A model generated the notes under the pieces. The model made no database searches and was not told the DNA's origin. It worked only from the letters and a program-made list of their open reading frames with translations. Source: Circinella umbellata (lineage: Eukaryota; Mucoromycota; Mucoromycetes; Mucorales; Lichtheimiaceae). From it: a stretch of 64,000 bases of DNA. The translations under genes were made by a program, and so were the position numbers. The stretch is taken from positions 682,001-746,000 of the forward strand of contig JAIWNF010000008.1 of NCBI GenBank assembly GCA_025093555.1, in the 5' to 3' direction. Positions 47,211 to 60,635 of this stretch are shown one piece after another. Every line of letters starts with the position of its first letter. The first letter of the stretch is position 1.

Positions 47211-48558
47211 TTATCCAAAAGTACTAACAATATTTGCAAATTGGCTTAGACTTTCAGAAGAAGGGGATGAAGATGAAGATGAAGAAGTAGTAGAAGAGTT
47301 AGAAACAGAAGATGTATTTCGTTGACAATGGTTCCCATGACGATCATTTATATCATTAGAATGATTTTTTTCAATAACGGACTGCTCTCGAGAAAAACCA
47401 TGTTGATTTTGTTGTTCAGACAATCCTGATGATGGACTAAGTAAAGTAGTGGTTAATTTACCATTGTTTTTTATATTTTTTGAAAACGTCAATGGTCTAT
47501 GTTGATAAAATGTAGTCGTCGTTGTTGTTGGACCTTCTCTCGTAGTTGTAGTCGTCGTTGTTCCAGTTGTACTACTGGTTGTAGTAGTAATAGAATTAAA
47601 GCTAGTTATCATATGGTGAACTGAAGGTAATGTCGATCGTTCTTGATTGGAACGATGATAGTTACTTAAATGTTGATCGATAGTTAAAGGTCGTTCAGTC
47701 TGAAATGGATCAGAACGAATACGATGATGTGCGTGTAATCGAGGTTTGGGTCGAATAGTGTCTTCTATAATGCTATTATTACGAGTTGCAGCATGTTGAC
47801 CTCCAGCTGCTGCTACTGTTGCTAAACTAGTTCCTCCTGTTGATCGTTTATTATGTGAACGTTTGGATCGTGGTGACATATGTGTACGATAATGTTGCAT
47901 CATATTATCTTGTCGAGAAAATCGACTTTGACAACCAGGAAAAAGACATGGAAAGTTTTTTTCACCAGTGTGAATTCGATTATGTCGAGCTAAATGACCA
48001 CTAAAAAAATGTTTGTTTATTTTATAATTGATGTAAATATTTGTTCTTTGATATTTTTTTGACCCTTTTTGAGAATATAAATATAGTTTTTTTTTTTCTT
48101 TTTTCTTTTTTTTTTTGCCTCGAAACAACCAGTCCAATAAGAAATATGTACCTTGTTGTAAAACTTTTATGACATTCTGAACATTGATGACGACGTTTGG
48201 AAGTTTTATTATTGGTGGTAGTTGTAGCTGCAGTTGTCATGGCAACTATTGTAGTATTAGGAGAAATCGGTGGTGATGAAGGTGTGTTGACAACATTAGT
48301 TGAATCTTGTTGATGCCACTGATTATTCATGATGGGCATTGAATCCGTCATGAAGTCTTTAAATCTTTCTGTACTTTCTAAATTAGTCTCTCTTATTGTG
48401 TTAGAAATACAAGACTCTATTCTCCTTGTTGACATAACAATACCAGAGTGGTTGTCGGTATCATTATTATTATCATCGTTATTAAGTAAACTGACTTGAC
48501 GTCCAGAACAATCAGTGATAGAAAAAAATGAATCCTCTTCGACATCATTTGAAAGCAT
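47211..48558 (-). CDS. NRG1-like C2H2 zinc-finger transcription factor (398 aa, 2 exons)
   Basis: Exons 48558..48152 and 48000..47211 (1197 nt). Two adjacent C2H2 fingers straddle the intron: CSECHKSFTT-SGHLARH then TGEKNFPCLFPGCQSRFSRQ, DNMMQHYRTHMSPRSKR. The SGHLARHNRIHTGEK linker and FSRQDNMMQHYRTH helix closely match the yeast Nrg1/Nrg2 group of glucose- and stress-related repressors. Flanks are low-complexity Thr/Ser/Asn/Gln, as usual in fungal regulators, and an acidic N-terminus (NDVEEDSFF) is present. The intron splits finger 1 between FTT and SGH. Nuclear. Targets cannot be inferred here. Confidence 0.88.
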
Positions 48559-50123
48559 TGTTTTTTTTATAGTAAAGGGGAGGATGTATATATTCAAATT
48601 CAAGAAGAAGCAAAAAAAGAGAGAGAAGAGACACAATATTTCCAAGATGGGAAAATAAAATAAAATGCTGAACCCTTTTTTTTATAGGTGTTGCACAAAA
48701 TCTCTCAATTTTAGTTATTTTAAGAGGAAATTACTTTCTTTACTTTTTTTTTACTTCGCTTTTGAAGTGAGTAAATTAGTTATAATTTGTTAGTTTATGC
48801 GTGTAAAAGCATTTATTTGTTATGTAGGGGGAGGGGGGAGTGGGCATCTTTATTATTCATAAAATATACTTGGTTAATGATGCAACTTTAGAAACCAGTT
48901 TATTTGTTTGTTATGTTGTCGGGAAGCATTTACACACATTTTAGATGTAGTGCATTAACCAATTTTTTTTTTACTTGTTAACCTTTTCGTCCCTTTTGCT
49001 TCTACATACTCTCATATAGACATGGGAAAGAATATTGGTGATATATAGTAGCATCTCTACTTATCATTCATGACTTTTATTAATTTAGTCATTTATGGGA
49101 TTCTGTTCGTTTTAAATGCGTAATTGTATATAGTATCTAGAGAAAAAGTCAAATACGAATCACAATAAAAAAAAAAAAGATACATTTATTTGTTATAGGT
49201 GGTCGATCTTTTTCTTTTTTTTTTGATATATGTACAAGATAATTTCAAGAGTTTTCAGCTAATTGTTGTTATCACGTAAGAGGAAATCATACATTTAGCT
49301 TACTTGATTTTACATTATTATATATTAGTTTGCTCTTCAATGATTTAATGTACATGGGCAATCAAAAGTACCTGTCTAACCAAGATCTAATTCTTCCCTT
49401 CAAAACATAATAAAAATAAGCATGATAATGTACCTGCATCATGAATCAAAAAGAAATCACGGTCTTCCCCCCCTTCCTCTTTTTTTCCACAAAAAAGAAA
49501 AGATACGTACATATGTATTTAAATCGATTTTTTCAATCTAATAATGCTACTTTTAGTGTTAAAAATCTCAATAACTTGATTGAATAATAATAATAATAAT
49601 AATGTATAATCAGTTAAAATAAAAAGATATTTATGCATGGATGCTCTCTCTCTCTCATTTCTCCGTTTTGAGTCACAAGAACTTCTTTTTGAAAGGAAAG
49701 GTCAAAAAAAAATATAAACAAAAAAAAACAAAGTTAATATCAATGATCCCTCCCCTTTCTTTCTTGGCTTTTTTTTTCCTTATCATAAAGCCATTTTAGC
49801 ATCTTTCAATTTTCTTATAAACAAATAAAAAATATAGTTTTATGTATGTGTGGTGATCATCTGAAAAAAATAAAGTGTTTTTCATTATTATTATTACCTG
49901 TGACCGGGCCATGATGTTTTTTTTTGAAAGAAAAATGCAAGTTCCTTGTTTCATCTTATTATTATTCTTTTCTTTCCTTCTTTTTTTCCTTTCAAAATTA
50001 ATCTTTTTTTTTGATACGTAATTGCATCATCTACGTACATTAAATATCCATTTTTACTTTATATAAAATACTTTTCTTTTCTTTAATACGTTTTCTCCCT
50101 TTCTTTTACGCTTTATATATAAA
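48559..50123. other. Intergenic region, divergent promoters
   Basis: About 1.57 kb between the NRG1-like gene (-) and the gene at 50124 (+). AT-rich, with numerous homopolymers, a TAATAA repeat at about 49584-49602 and CT tracts. No gene seen. The large size fits regulated fungal promoters. Confidence 0.5.
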
Positions 50124-51742
50124 ATGCTTTTAAGATTTAATTCGATTATTCCACATGATATTCTTATATTTTCTTCCCAAAAACAACAGCAATCATTAAG
50201 TAATTCCTCTATATCACCTTCTTGTAAAGTATAAAAAAAAGATGTGTACAGAGTGGATGGAAAGGCGGAAGGGGGGGGAGGAAGAAGGTTTCTACTTAAT
50301 TCGCAATGGGGTTATATTTTTTTTAACTAAAAGGAGATACGTAATATTTATAGTAACGTTGAAAAATAATGAAGATGGTGTCACACATTTAGCAGACTTA
50401 GTAGATTTAATTATTCGTGCAAGAAGACTCTCTGCTGCAATTGAGGGAAATAATACAATGACATCACCCATGACAACGGGGACAACAACAACAGTAATTA
50501 AAAGTAATTATACTTAATATATATATGAAGGGGGTGGTGGGATGGGATAATGAGCTAATTTTTGGGCAATGTTGAGTTGTTGACGATGAAGGGGGATACA
50601 TACGCGCCGCAAATATACATAAATTTCTTACTAATAATGATAAAAAACAATTAATTAATATAATAATAGTAAATGATAAGAGAATAAACATGCCAGAGAT
50701 AGATCGTCGAAATACTATACAGGGAGTTTCCATCCATAAACAACAACAAGAGCAATTGAAAAAAACACGTCGAGCATCTAGGGCATCTTCCTCCTCTTCA
50801 ACATCATCCACTTCTGTATTATCCATTTTAAATGAGGAGGAACGACAGCAGTATCCAGATGTGAACGTAGTGGAAAACAAACAGACGTCAAAAGATAACA
50901 AAAAAGGAAAAAAAGCTATTCCTACTATGATTATTACAGCATCAGACAATGAACAACAAAAACGTTCTTCCTTTTCTTCTTCTCGTTGCTATAGTAATAA
51001 TAATAAAAATGGTAGCTATTTTTCCCATGGAGATCATAGTGTACGATCATCAACAACAGGATCTACTTCATCATCAGCCAATGAAGATAATGCAACCATT
51101 ATAACAACAAAGAAAAAAGGATCTTATTATTACGATGAAAAAGCAACCCAATCATTACCTGATGTACATTATCCTTATCAAGAAGAGCAGCGAAGAAAAT
51201 CAAGTTTTAATAATAGGAAATTATCGTTTCGAAGCGACCGTTCTACGGATCCATACTTTGAAAGAAATACTAGCACAAATAGTGTAGACCCCAGATTACG
51301 TTTGATGGGTCCTATTTCACCTACTGTGGATGGTATGCTTGGTACGAATGAACAACGTAGAACTTACACGACACTAAGCTCCTCTTCTTCTTCAACATCA
51401 TCAGGACGTCCATTAACACCACCACCATCTACTGGATCCTCATATTCTACAAAAGGAAATGGGTTAATAATTGCAAGAGACTCTGATGATAATAGGTAAT
51501 TCTTTATACGTATATATAAAGTAGTTAATTGTTTTGTTGTTCAAGGTAGTTCGAATATATATATATATAAGTCTAACATAATTTACTATTCAATATATAG
51601 TAGATCATTTTTTACAAAAAAATTAATGAGTTCAACTGGATCATTGACTGGAAAATTACAAGAAGGATTACATCGAAAAACAGCAGTTGTTAAAAAGCTT
51701 AAAAATGCTGTCAAACGGACTTCTTATTCAATTCGAACCTAA
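50124..51742 (+). CDS. Unrecognised Ser-rich 405-aa protein (4 exons)
   Basis: Exons 50124-50223, 50354-50503, 50670-51495, 51601-51742 (1218 nt). Exon 1 uses donor GTAAAG directly after TCA-CCT-TCT-T; exon 2 ends ATT-AAA-A before GTAATT. Both joins preserve frame. N-terminal part: MLLRFNSIIPHDILIFSSQK, then a helical block DGVTHLADLVDLIIRARRLS. The central 260 residues are Ser/Thr/Asn/Arg-rich, with RRASRASSSSSTSS and RRKSSFNNRKLSFRSDRS-type basophilic phosphorylation motifs. The C-terminus is basic and amphipathic (SLTGKLQEGLHRKTAVVKKL, KNAVKRTSYSIRT), perhaps membrane- or coat-interacting. Family unknown. If the first exons are wrong, an ATG at 50691 gives a shorter form. Confidence 0.6.
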
Positions 51743-52217
51743 AAAAATAACAAGATTTTATTATCAATGTATATTTATATTTATCTATCTATCTTTGTTT
51801 GTCTATCTATACAATCAAAAAATATTGTTGTTTTTATGTTGTTGTTGTTTCAAGCCTTTTTGTAATCTTTTATTTATTTTCGATCATAACATACTTTTTT
51901 TTCACTCTATTTTCTTGTCATCTATTTATCCATAATTTATATATATACAACAAATTTGGTTATTTTTATTTAGTTTCAAATTTATTTATTTTTTGTACAA
52001 TGAGAAGAAGAAGCTTCATAATATTCCTTCTATGTATATACGCACTATAATATACATAATAGATACATAAGAAAAAGAATAATTTGGTTCACACTATGGC
52101 AATATAAATATAGCATCCACTCTTTTTTTTACATATAGCTTCTTTTAACAGTTAGAATACGTAAAGGTAGTGAAACAAAGTGTGAATTTTTTAATTAGAG
52201 AAAATCATGCAGGCATA

Positions 52218-52342
52218 TGCACAAACCGTTTTACAGCGCTGGAAGTTGAAAATGAGCCATAATTTCCAAATTGAGCTGTTTGAACGAAATTGAGCCATGC
52301 CAAGCAAATTTAAGCTACTGATTTACAAATTTGAGCCAAGAA
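52218..52342 (+). repeat. Array of AAATTGAGCC-like motifs upstream of Tc1-like pseudogene
   Basis: After TTTTACAGCGCTGGAAG come irregularly spaced copies of (A)AATTTGAGC(C) (about 52248, 52272, 52292, 52312, 52330, some imperfect). This resembles the motif array at the ends of the giant inverted-repeat element and may mark the 5' end of this transposon. The matching 3' end was not clear. Confidence 0.5.
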
Positions 52343-52439
52343 AAATATGAATATATATTGTATCTGTATGTGTACAGGTTTCATCTTAAGAAAGGCACTT
52401 TTTTTTGTTATCCCTACTTCTTTTATATTCGTTTCTACT

Positions 52440-53710
52440 ATGGCACATAATAGCTCTACTGATGCTAATAACACTGCTCCTGAGGAGAGAATCGTACTTT
52501 TCCAAAATTATATGGACTGGGAGGGTGCTGCAGGGATCAACCACAGACGGAAAATGGAAGAGGAAAAAGGAAGGAAAGAAAAAGCGCTCAAAGGACCTAT
52601 TAGTAGCAATGATATATCTTCACGTCAGCGTCGTGGGTCATACAATACAAAGAATGATATCAAAGTCGCAAAAACGATCAATTTATTTTCAAGAGTTTGA
52701 AGGGGTGTCAATTAGGGTTGCTGCACGCAAAGTTACTTTGCCTTATTCAACTGCTAAACGGCGTGTTAATCAATGGAACGAAACACACAACAATGGTGAA
52801 GATGTATTTTCAGGCGCATCTAGGAAGACCGGTGCTAAATCAAAGCTTACTGATGACCATACGTACAGTTTTTATCTTTGAAAAAATTCATGAACAACCA
52901 ACGATCAGTTGTAATGATGTTACCAATTTACTTTGTCAGCATTTCTAAGGTTTGGATATCACCAGTCGCGCTGTTAATGAGCATATGCGTAAGAAATGTC
53001 ATCTCGCTTACTAGCGTACAGTTCGTCAACTTGCTGCTCGTGATGATGATACAAATATTTTGCAACGGTATGAATCTGTATCAGCATGGATAGCACTTGG
53101 GATCAACTTCTTTTCTGAGTGTATTTTCATTGACGAGGCTGGGTTCAATAGAAATATGCATCGATCTCAAGGTTGGTCTGAAGTTGGATCACCATGCAAA
53201 ATTACTACGTACGGAAACAAAAGGACCAAACATCAGCATATTGGGAGCTATTACTGCCCATGGTGTCATTACATTGTTAAGACGAGAAACTTGTGCACCA
53301 ATAAACAAAAAAAGAAAAGCTAATAATCCAGCATCCAAAAAGGGACAACTAGTAGTGATTTCATGGAATTTATTGAACAAGTACTTACAAATATTGAAGC
53401 CCATGATCTTCCATATCGACATCTTGTTGTGAATAATGCTGCTATTCACAAAACAATTGATGTTAACGATTGGGTTACTGAGCGTGGTTTTGAGATTATT
53501 TATTTACCCCCATACTCACCTTTTTTGAACCCTATTGAGAAATTTTGGTCGAAACTTAAAGATGTGGTTAACAAAGACCCTGCTTCAGTGAGACTTAATA
53601 CTAAATTAAGTGATCGCATTAAAAGGGCATCAGAATACATTTCCGTGAAGATTTTGTCAAGCTTGGATCAAACATTCATTAACCTTTTGGGACCGCTGTT
53701 TAGCAGGTGA
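52440..53710 (+). pseudogene. Tc1/mariner-type (IS630-like, DD34E) transposase, inactivated
   Basis: The frame starts MAHNSSTDANNTAPEERIVL. The helix-turn-helix region GVSIRVAARKVTLPYSTAKRR lies in a second frame. Then follow stops, the first catalytic Asp (FSECIFIDEAGFNRNMHRSQ), GAITAHGV, and a final frame with LVVNNAAIHKT and YLPPYSPFLNPIEKFWSKLK. At least four frameshifts and several in-frame stops are present. The second catalytic Asp (normally VMDNA) is Asn. The spacing from that residue to the Glu is 34, as in Tc1. It is a dead copy. Confidence 0.9.
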
Positions 53711-53992
53711 AAAAGAATTATAAAAAATACATTTGATATATAGTTATTTATTTGAATATAAATAAAGGAATATAAATAAAAAACATTGTTACGTTTCATT
53801 TGGACCATATTCATTTTTATTATCTGGTAGGTTATTATATTCATATGATACAGCCCAATATAAGAGTGCTCATTTTTATTTTGCATGGCCAAAACCTGTT
53901 GAATTTCATGGTCAGCAACTCTATTTCTTTGCGCATAAACTCAAAAGAATCTTCTTTACAACGTTTACATTTATATACATTAAAAAGAAATC

Positions 53993-54935
53993 ATGAGTGT
54001 CAATTGGGCAATGTTAAGCTCAGAACAAGGTGACCCAATTTTACTTGCTGGTGAAAAAGGTCGGCTTTATACCCAAGATAAGATTAAAGCAGTACTTAAT
54101 GAGTAAGAAAGTTTTCTTCTTTATTATTTCATTTCTATATATCAAAGCAACCCTTTATAATATAATTTTGTTTGTTATGGTGAAAAAATAATGACTCAAT
54201 ATAAAACTTCATAATGATTCATGTTATAGTCAAACTTCTAATTGGGAAGCAAAAGGTCGAATATGGGTATCAAACCAAAGGGTAAGTATATATTATTCAT
54301 TACCCAAAAAAACCAAAATCACGACTGAATGACGTATGATAAGTTGAAAAATAAAAATAAAAGTAAAATAAATATATTTTTATATTAGATTGTAGTGATT
54401 TCAGAATCAGGATCTTTTCGTACGTTAAATATACCTTTGACGAGTCTTCGTAACTTTAAGCTCGAACAGCCTTGGTTTAGTGCCAATTATGTTAGCGGAA
54501 CAATAATACCAACACCCGGAGGTGGGTTACAACGAACTTCAACACTGACATTAACATTTACTGAAGGAGGTAAAAAAAAAAGAAGTAGATACATACTATA
54601 TCTTTTATCTATTATATATACTAAAAATATAACATGGACATATATGTAAATAGGTGCTATAGAATTTACCAATATATATCGTAATTTAATGGAACAAATA
54701 GCAATAGGGGGTACAGTAATAATAATAATCCAAAGCGGATTAAATAATTTTTTTTTTGTGGTTGTGAATATATAAAGAATATAAGGTTGCAGTAAAGAGA
54801 AAGAAGGCTTAACTAAAATAGAACATATAACATAAAAAAAATTGTAATTTGTATTGTATGTAAATGTGTATGTATATATAATATATAGGAATGGAGGAGA
54901 GTTTACCACAATATCAACCATTGCCAGGACCATAG
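53993..54935 (+). CDS. WBP2-like GRAM-domain protein (148 aa, 5 exons)
   Basis: Exons 53993-54102, 54230-54281, 54389-54569, 54654-54710, 54889-54935 (447 nt). A GRAM/PH-like domain of the WW-domain-binding protein 2 (WBP2/PGAP) kind covers almost the whole protein: MSVNWAMLSSEQGDPILLAG, GRIWVSNQRIVVISESGS, PLTSLRNFKLEQPWFSANYV, LTLTFTEGGAIEFTNIYRNL. It lacks the long Pro-rich PPxY tail of animal WBP2 and ends SLPQYQPLPGP, with an LPQY sequence that is a weak PY-like motif. Fungal homologues are small proteins of unclear role, probably membrane or Rsp5-adaptor related (inference). Confidence 0.82.
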
Positions 54936-55373
54936 AAAATAATAATAATAATAATAATAAAGAAGAGTAGGACAATTAAAAAGTCTGTTCTGTTTTGGTG
55001 ATGTGAAGTGTGAATAAGGTGAGTAGTAAATGGTTTTTTTTGCATGTGTAAAATATGTATATTATATATATGTTGCATTGTTAATGAGCAAAAAGAAAAA
55101 TAAAAGAGAAAAAGCTGATATAAGTTTGGGGGGTAGGTGTGTTTGTATATGTTGATATATTTATATATTGAGTGGGTATCAGCAGAATGGAAAAAAAAAC
55201 AACAGAAAAAAAAATGTATTACTACAGAGTTGTTTGTGTGAAGGGGGAAAGAGTTACAGTTTTTTTTTGTATGTAAATACACATGATAAATGCTTTGTAC
55301 TTGTTTGTATCAGGATACTCTAGTAAATTTGTGATGGAATAGGATTGTAATTGCCTTTGCTTGGTTTTTTTTT
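54936..55373. other. Intergenic region between convergent genes
   Basis: Only 438 bp between two stop codons, AT-rich with an AATAAT repeat at 54937-54960. It contains both 3' UTRs. Nothing else. Confidence 0.5.
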
Positions 55374-58300
55374 TTACATGACATGACCTTCGCTTCGTTG
55401 AAGATCTTCAAATCCAGGATTAGAAGTGGTGTTTGGATTAGATCCAGCAAATAAAGAAGACCATTGATCACCCATTAAATAATCATTCATTATTATGTTT
55501 TGTGCTTGATCATTGGTAGGTGGATCAATTACCATCATACTTGTATCCATAGTACTCGTTGCTGACATTGTCGTTGAATTATCTATCACACTTGGTGTCG
55601 TTGATCCAGCCCCAATAGTTGTCGCATTCATTGATACCTGTGTTGGGAATCCAAGATAATCATTTGGACTATTACCATGATTATCCAATTTTAATCCGCT
55701 ATCCATATTCATCATAGTATCATTTGGAATGACATCTGGGTAATTAAGATAACCCATCCCTTCCTGTTGTTGTATCATTCCTGTAGGATCATTATATGCA
55801 GAAGTAACACATGTATGAGGAATAGTATTAGCTGTCACTGATGTAATAGCACCACTCGCTGGAACAGATATAGTATGTCGGCGCTGATGTTGAGCCGCTA
55901 CTGCTGCTGCAGCAACTTGTTGCTGTTGTGGAGTAGGATGTTGATGAGGTTGTTGTTGTTGTTGTTGTTGCCGGGGTACTGGTTGAGGTTGCGAGTGTGG
56001 TTGTGATGGAGGAGGTTGCTGGTGTTGTTGCTGTAGAATAGAAGGAGGAGCATGCCGTAAAGGAGCAGTGGATGGCATATAATGTTGTTGCTGTTGTTGA
56101 CGTTGTGCATAATACGATGGCATCATGGTCATAGATGATTGTCGACGTAATTGACGATTCATGCGATGTTGTTGTTGTGGGTATGGATTGGGGAAACTAT
56201 CATGATGCCCCATATCGGTGGGAAAGTGATTACCAAAATTAAAATCAGTTAAATGAGGTGAAGTCCTTGCTTGCGCGGATGGCCAATTACTTCCACCCCC
56301 AATCGGTTTATTCATTTGTGCTCTTCGTAAGGATCGTAAATCTTCTTGTGAATAAGACCAGTGATGACTGAGACGAGATTTTCGATAAGTAGGCGGATTA
56401 CTGCTAGCAAAATGCTGTTGAGGATGTTGCTGGGGATGATGTAGGTGTGGTTGTGGTTGTTGCTGTTGAGGAGTGTGTGGGAGCGGTTGTTGGTGGTGGT
56501 TGTACAACGGTAAATTAACTCCACCTTGCATCATCAGTGATGCAAACCTTGAAGGATCTGAGATTGTTGCACTTGAATTTAATAATGATGCTTGACTGAA
56601 TGGTGTACTATCAATCCAGTAGGGTGAATTTGGGTTGTTGACATTAGAATTAGCAGAAGAAGGTTGAGAAGCTTGTTGTTGTGGCGGTTGTTGTGGCGGT
56701 TGTGGTTGTAGTTGGGATGAATGTTGCCACTGACTACCCAAGGGAGGATGTTTTGCCATCTGCATCAGCTGGGTATTTCCTGTCCCAGTAAGAGTATGTC
56801 GTCGTGATTTCGGTAATTTAATCGGTCGTGCATTTCCAGCACGCGTGGGCATATCCACAGACGATGATAGTCTTGGGGAGGAGGATGTTGAAGAGGCATC
56901 AGAAAGAGAAACATGATCAGGTGGTATTGGTTGTTGCTGTTGTGGTGGTGTAGAAGACGAAACAAAATTACTATCGGTTGATGACGTTGTACTTGCATTA
57001 CTGCTATGTATCGGTGATGAATAAGTACAGTTGTTACCATTAGCACTTATTGTTGTTGTCGTTGTCGTTGGAGTAGTATTTGCTGCACGGGTGTTATTGC
57101 TATTGTTACTGCCGTTATTATTATTATTATTATTATTACTGCTGTTATTGTTAGGATTATTATTACTAGAATCTACTACCATACGACCATACATTTGTGC
57201 CAGTTCTGCCTCCTTGATATGAGAATGAAATTCCATTGCAGGAGATTCCGCAGCCAATTGATTCAAAATGTTTAAAGCCTTGACATACTTGTGTTTGGAT
57301 TGTTCAGCGATCGAATTATCTTGACTTGACATACCGTCTCGATGAACAGTTGCTGCCATAGTAACACAGTGAATTGTATGTTGAATACCACGGGTAGGAT
57401 AACTAAACGCATCCATGGCCTGACTTTCCAAAATAGTTTCTGCAATCTGCGTAATGTTAGATGCAGATGCAGCACACATTTGTTGATGTTGATAAGGTTC
57501 CATTTCAAGGTCGCAGGAAGGAAGTGGGTGTAACACATAGTGACGATGTAATAAAATCACACTGAAATGGTAAGTCATATGCAGAAAACCAACAAATACA
57601 TTGCTGATTGGCTGTTTGCTATTCGCACTGTTATTATCCGATGTAGTTGACAAAGTCGAGGAAGTTGCTGCTGCAGTAGATGTTGAGCTTTGTGTGGGGC
57701 CATAAGATAATGCTGCAGGTAACTCATGCACAAAATTTTCCAAATGCGTATTGAGTAAAAACAACTTGCCTTGTTCTTCAATAATTTGCACTTGCGTTCT
57801 TTGATCGCCTTGGACATGTTGTCTTGTCGTGACTCGTCGCGACATGAGTAAAATATCGGATAAAATCCTTGCTAATTGAATGACAACATTGTTGTTAGTC
57901 ACGACTTCTTCCAGATAAGGACCTTCTTCACTTGTTGCTAGTGGATATTCAGTTGTACATTCAATAGAAGCGAAATAGGGTTCACGACCTTGTTCAATAC
58001 TATATATATATATATATAATAAACGGCATTAGCTTTTATTTTATTTTAATTTCACCCATTTACAGAAGGAGTAAGCCTAAATCAATCAAATACATTCTTT
58101 AAACCAAAAAAAAAAATCAAAACTATATGTATATATATACCTCATCATTAAATCATATATAAACACCATCCAAAAAGTACGTTTTTTCTCTTCATGTTCC
58201 TGTGGATCTTCATCCTGACCTGGGACTGAATCTAATTTAGGCAGACCTAGATCGTTACACATTCGTACAGCCATACCAAGATAAAGCCCAGGACGATGGA

Positions 58301-59941
58301 AAAAGCCTAATCGACGATAATATTCTTGATACTTTGTCAACAACAACAATGCTTGAATAGTAGAAACTCTTGGAGCATCTGAATATTCATCAATTTTTGC
58401 AAATGCACGCTGGTAAAACGAAAAACCAGGGGCAATCTGTCCAGAAGCTGCACCTGTATATTCTCCTGTCCAACGTGAAGCAACAGCACACATCGCATAT
58501 AAAAGTAATGGTGAAGGAGGATCGACCTTGTTGGATAATTGTTTATAAAAATATGGATTATGTATCATGGGGACATACTTGTGTACGTGTTCAAAATATG
58601 TTTTAATCAATGATTGTGGAACGTCGTGAGGTAATGCGGTAACAGCTGACGAAGAAGCTTCTGATCCAGTATCTGTGTCCATTTTTTGTGATGATCGATC
58701 CGTATCATTGTTGTTCTCGGATTTGATTGATGTAGTTGTTGGCTGCTGTTGTTTTGAACCAAAAGAAGGTGATATGATCGAATCCATTTGTGATAATGAT
58801 GACGAGTGAATACTAGGTATCCTATCAATCCTAGCCCTGATATCATTTACATACATAGCTTGTCCAATTTCATTGATTCTAAATCGATCTGCTTCATCAA
58901 TTATTTGTTGTGAATTTGGGCTACAAGGTGCCGCAGAAGACACACTGGGTTCATCCTCTATAATAGTAATTATATAAATAAAGTTTAAAAATTTATGTAA
59001 CCAGCATTGTGTATCAATTTGATTTACATATAAGTATATGTTTATATTACCTTCTTTAATCACTACAGGAGTTGAAGTAGTATTCGTGGTATCCATTGCA
59101 TCATTTTGTTGACTTTTTTGATATTGGGAAGAAGGTGACGATGGTGATGAATTAAGTACTTTGACACTGTCCAATGATAATGCGTCATCCAAAATTCGAC
59201 GTGCAGGACCATCAATTGTTCTTAATGCTTTTTCAATTAAATGTAAGCGTGCTTCCAGTAATTCAATATACTGTTTCGGTGGACCTCTTTTTGGTGGTAA
59301 TTTTGCAAATACACAAGCAATTTCTGATTTTCGACACTTGGCACAAGGCTGCACCCCATCACATTTGACCTACAGTGTTTTGAATTTTAGAGAAGTGTGT
59401 GTGGGAAATATAACAAAACACAAATAAGTGAACAAAGCCGAATACATACAATTTTTTTTTAGTGTGAACTCCACTCTTCCTCTCTCTAAATGTAATCCGT
59501 CACCCCCCTCATTTTTTTTTTCTCTTTTGCCCAACACAATTATTCTTTCTAAAGCTCATCTTTAAGTTTTTGCCCACCCCTTACGTTTGTGACACCCTAA
59601 ACACTATATTCTATATATATTGTTGTGTATATACTCACTCACCCACTCTCTTTCTTAACTCTAATCATTATTATTTATATCCATCACCCATATCATTGTT
59701 ATTATTAAGAAGAAGGAAAAAAAAGAAGGATAGAGAAAAAATATATTATCTGTTTTTTTTTTACCTTGCGTTTTCGGCACTCGTCACAAGCACGCATACT
59801 TTTACTTCGTCTATTTGGATTATTACTCGCGGCTGTATTATTTGCATTATTTGAAGTATTTCCACCTTTTTTAGTACCTCGTTTTGTTGGTTCAGGTGTT
59901 GTGGATTCTGGGGAGCTATGTTGGTCTGTCGACAGGTCCAT
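55374..59941 (-). CDS. Zn(II)2Cys6 fungal-specific transcription factor (1312 aa, 4 exons)
   Basis: Exons 59941..59765, 59369..59051, 58957..58141, 57999..55374 (3939 nt, in frame). The binuclear zinc cluster begins in exon 1 (CDECRKRK) and finishes in exon 2 (VKCDGVQPCAKCRKSEIACV), all six Cys present. A coiled-coil dimerisation helix follows (YIELLEARLHLIEKALRTID). The fungal_trans middle-homology domain covers exons 3-4: LIKTYFEHVHKYVPMIHNPY, SPLLLYAMCAVASRWTGEY, GLYLGMAVRMCNDLGLPKLD, KKRTFWMVFIYDLM. The C-terminal 600 residues are Gln/Asn/Pro/His-rich, probably activation region. A nuclear regulator; regulon unknown. Confidence 0.93.
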
Positions 59942-60635
59942 TTCGAAATAAAATAATAAAAATAACCGGAACCCCTTCTCTCTTTTTTTGTTTTTGTTGT
60001 TGAATTCGAAATGAGAAAATAATATAAAAAGTTAGCTTTTTTGTAATAAAAAAAGGGGTGAGTTAAAAAAAAAGCAAAAAAAAAAGGGACCCTATTTCTG
60101 GGTGGCAAAAAAATAAAATAAAAGCCAGAAAAAGAGGAAAAAAAAAGAGAGAGGAACGAGTGCAAGGCACAACTTAAAAAAAAAAAGTTATATTTTTTAA
60201 CACAAAAAAAAAAAAAAGGTGTTGTTGGAGGAGAACGGGAAGAGGGTATGTATATGTATTGTGCAGTATGTGTACAAATGAAAGAAAAGAAGAAAGGATC
60301 AACAAAGCGCGCAGTAAAACCTTCTGGTTAAAAAAAAATAATCTTTGGCTGAGTTTTCTTTTTGGGTTGTAAAGAGAAAAGAGTTTAAACTGTTTACTGG
60401 TTTTTCCACCAAGCAGAAATAATCTTGCATCAATGAAAATAAATTTTGCGTTTCCATATTAAAGATTTTGCGTTGCCTAGGAAACAAATTTGTCCTAGTG
60501 ATTTTGGGCTTCTAGCTTTGCGCTTTTATTTTTGCGAGAAAGGAAAAGAAGAATGTCGTCATATAAAAAATAATCTTATTTGTTTGCAAAAGAAGAAAAA
60601 TCAAAATGTTTGCATTTTTAATATAATATCAGCGT
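59942..60635. other. Promoter-side intergenic region of the Zn2Cys6 gene
   Basis: About 690 bp with purine-rich homopolymer blocks immediately upstream of the start (60000-60220). No gene seen. Confidence 0.5.

Noticed and set aside
50464..50949. 161-codon minus-strand frame
   Set aside because: Antisense to Ser-rich repeats of the gene at 50124-51742, a typical artefact of such codons.
55898..57046. Several shorter frames overlapping the Zn2Cys6 gene
   Set aside because: Alternate-frame readings of CAG/CAA/AAC repeats.
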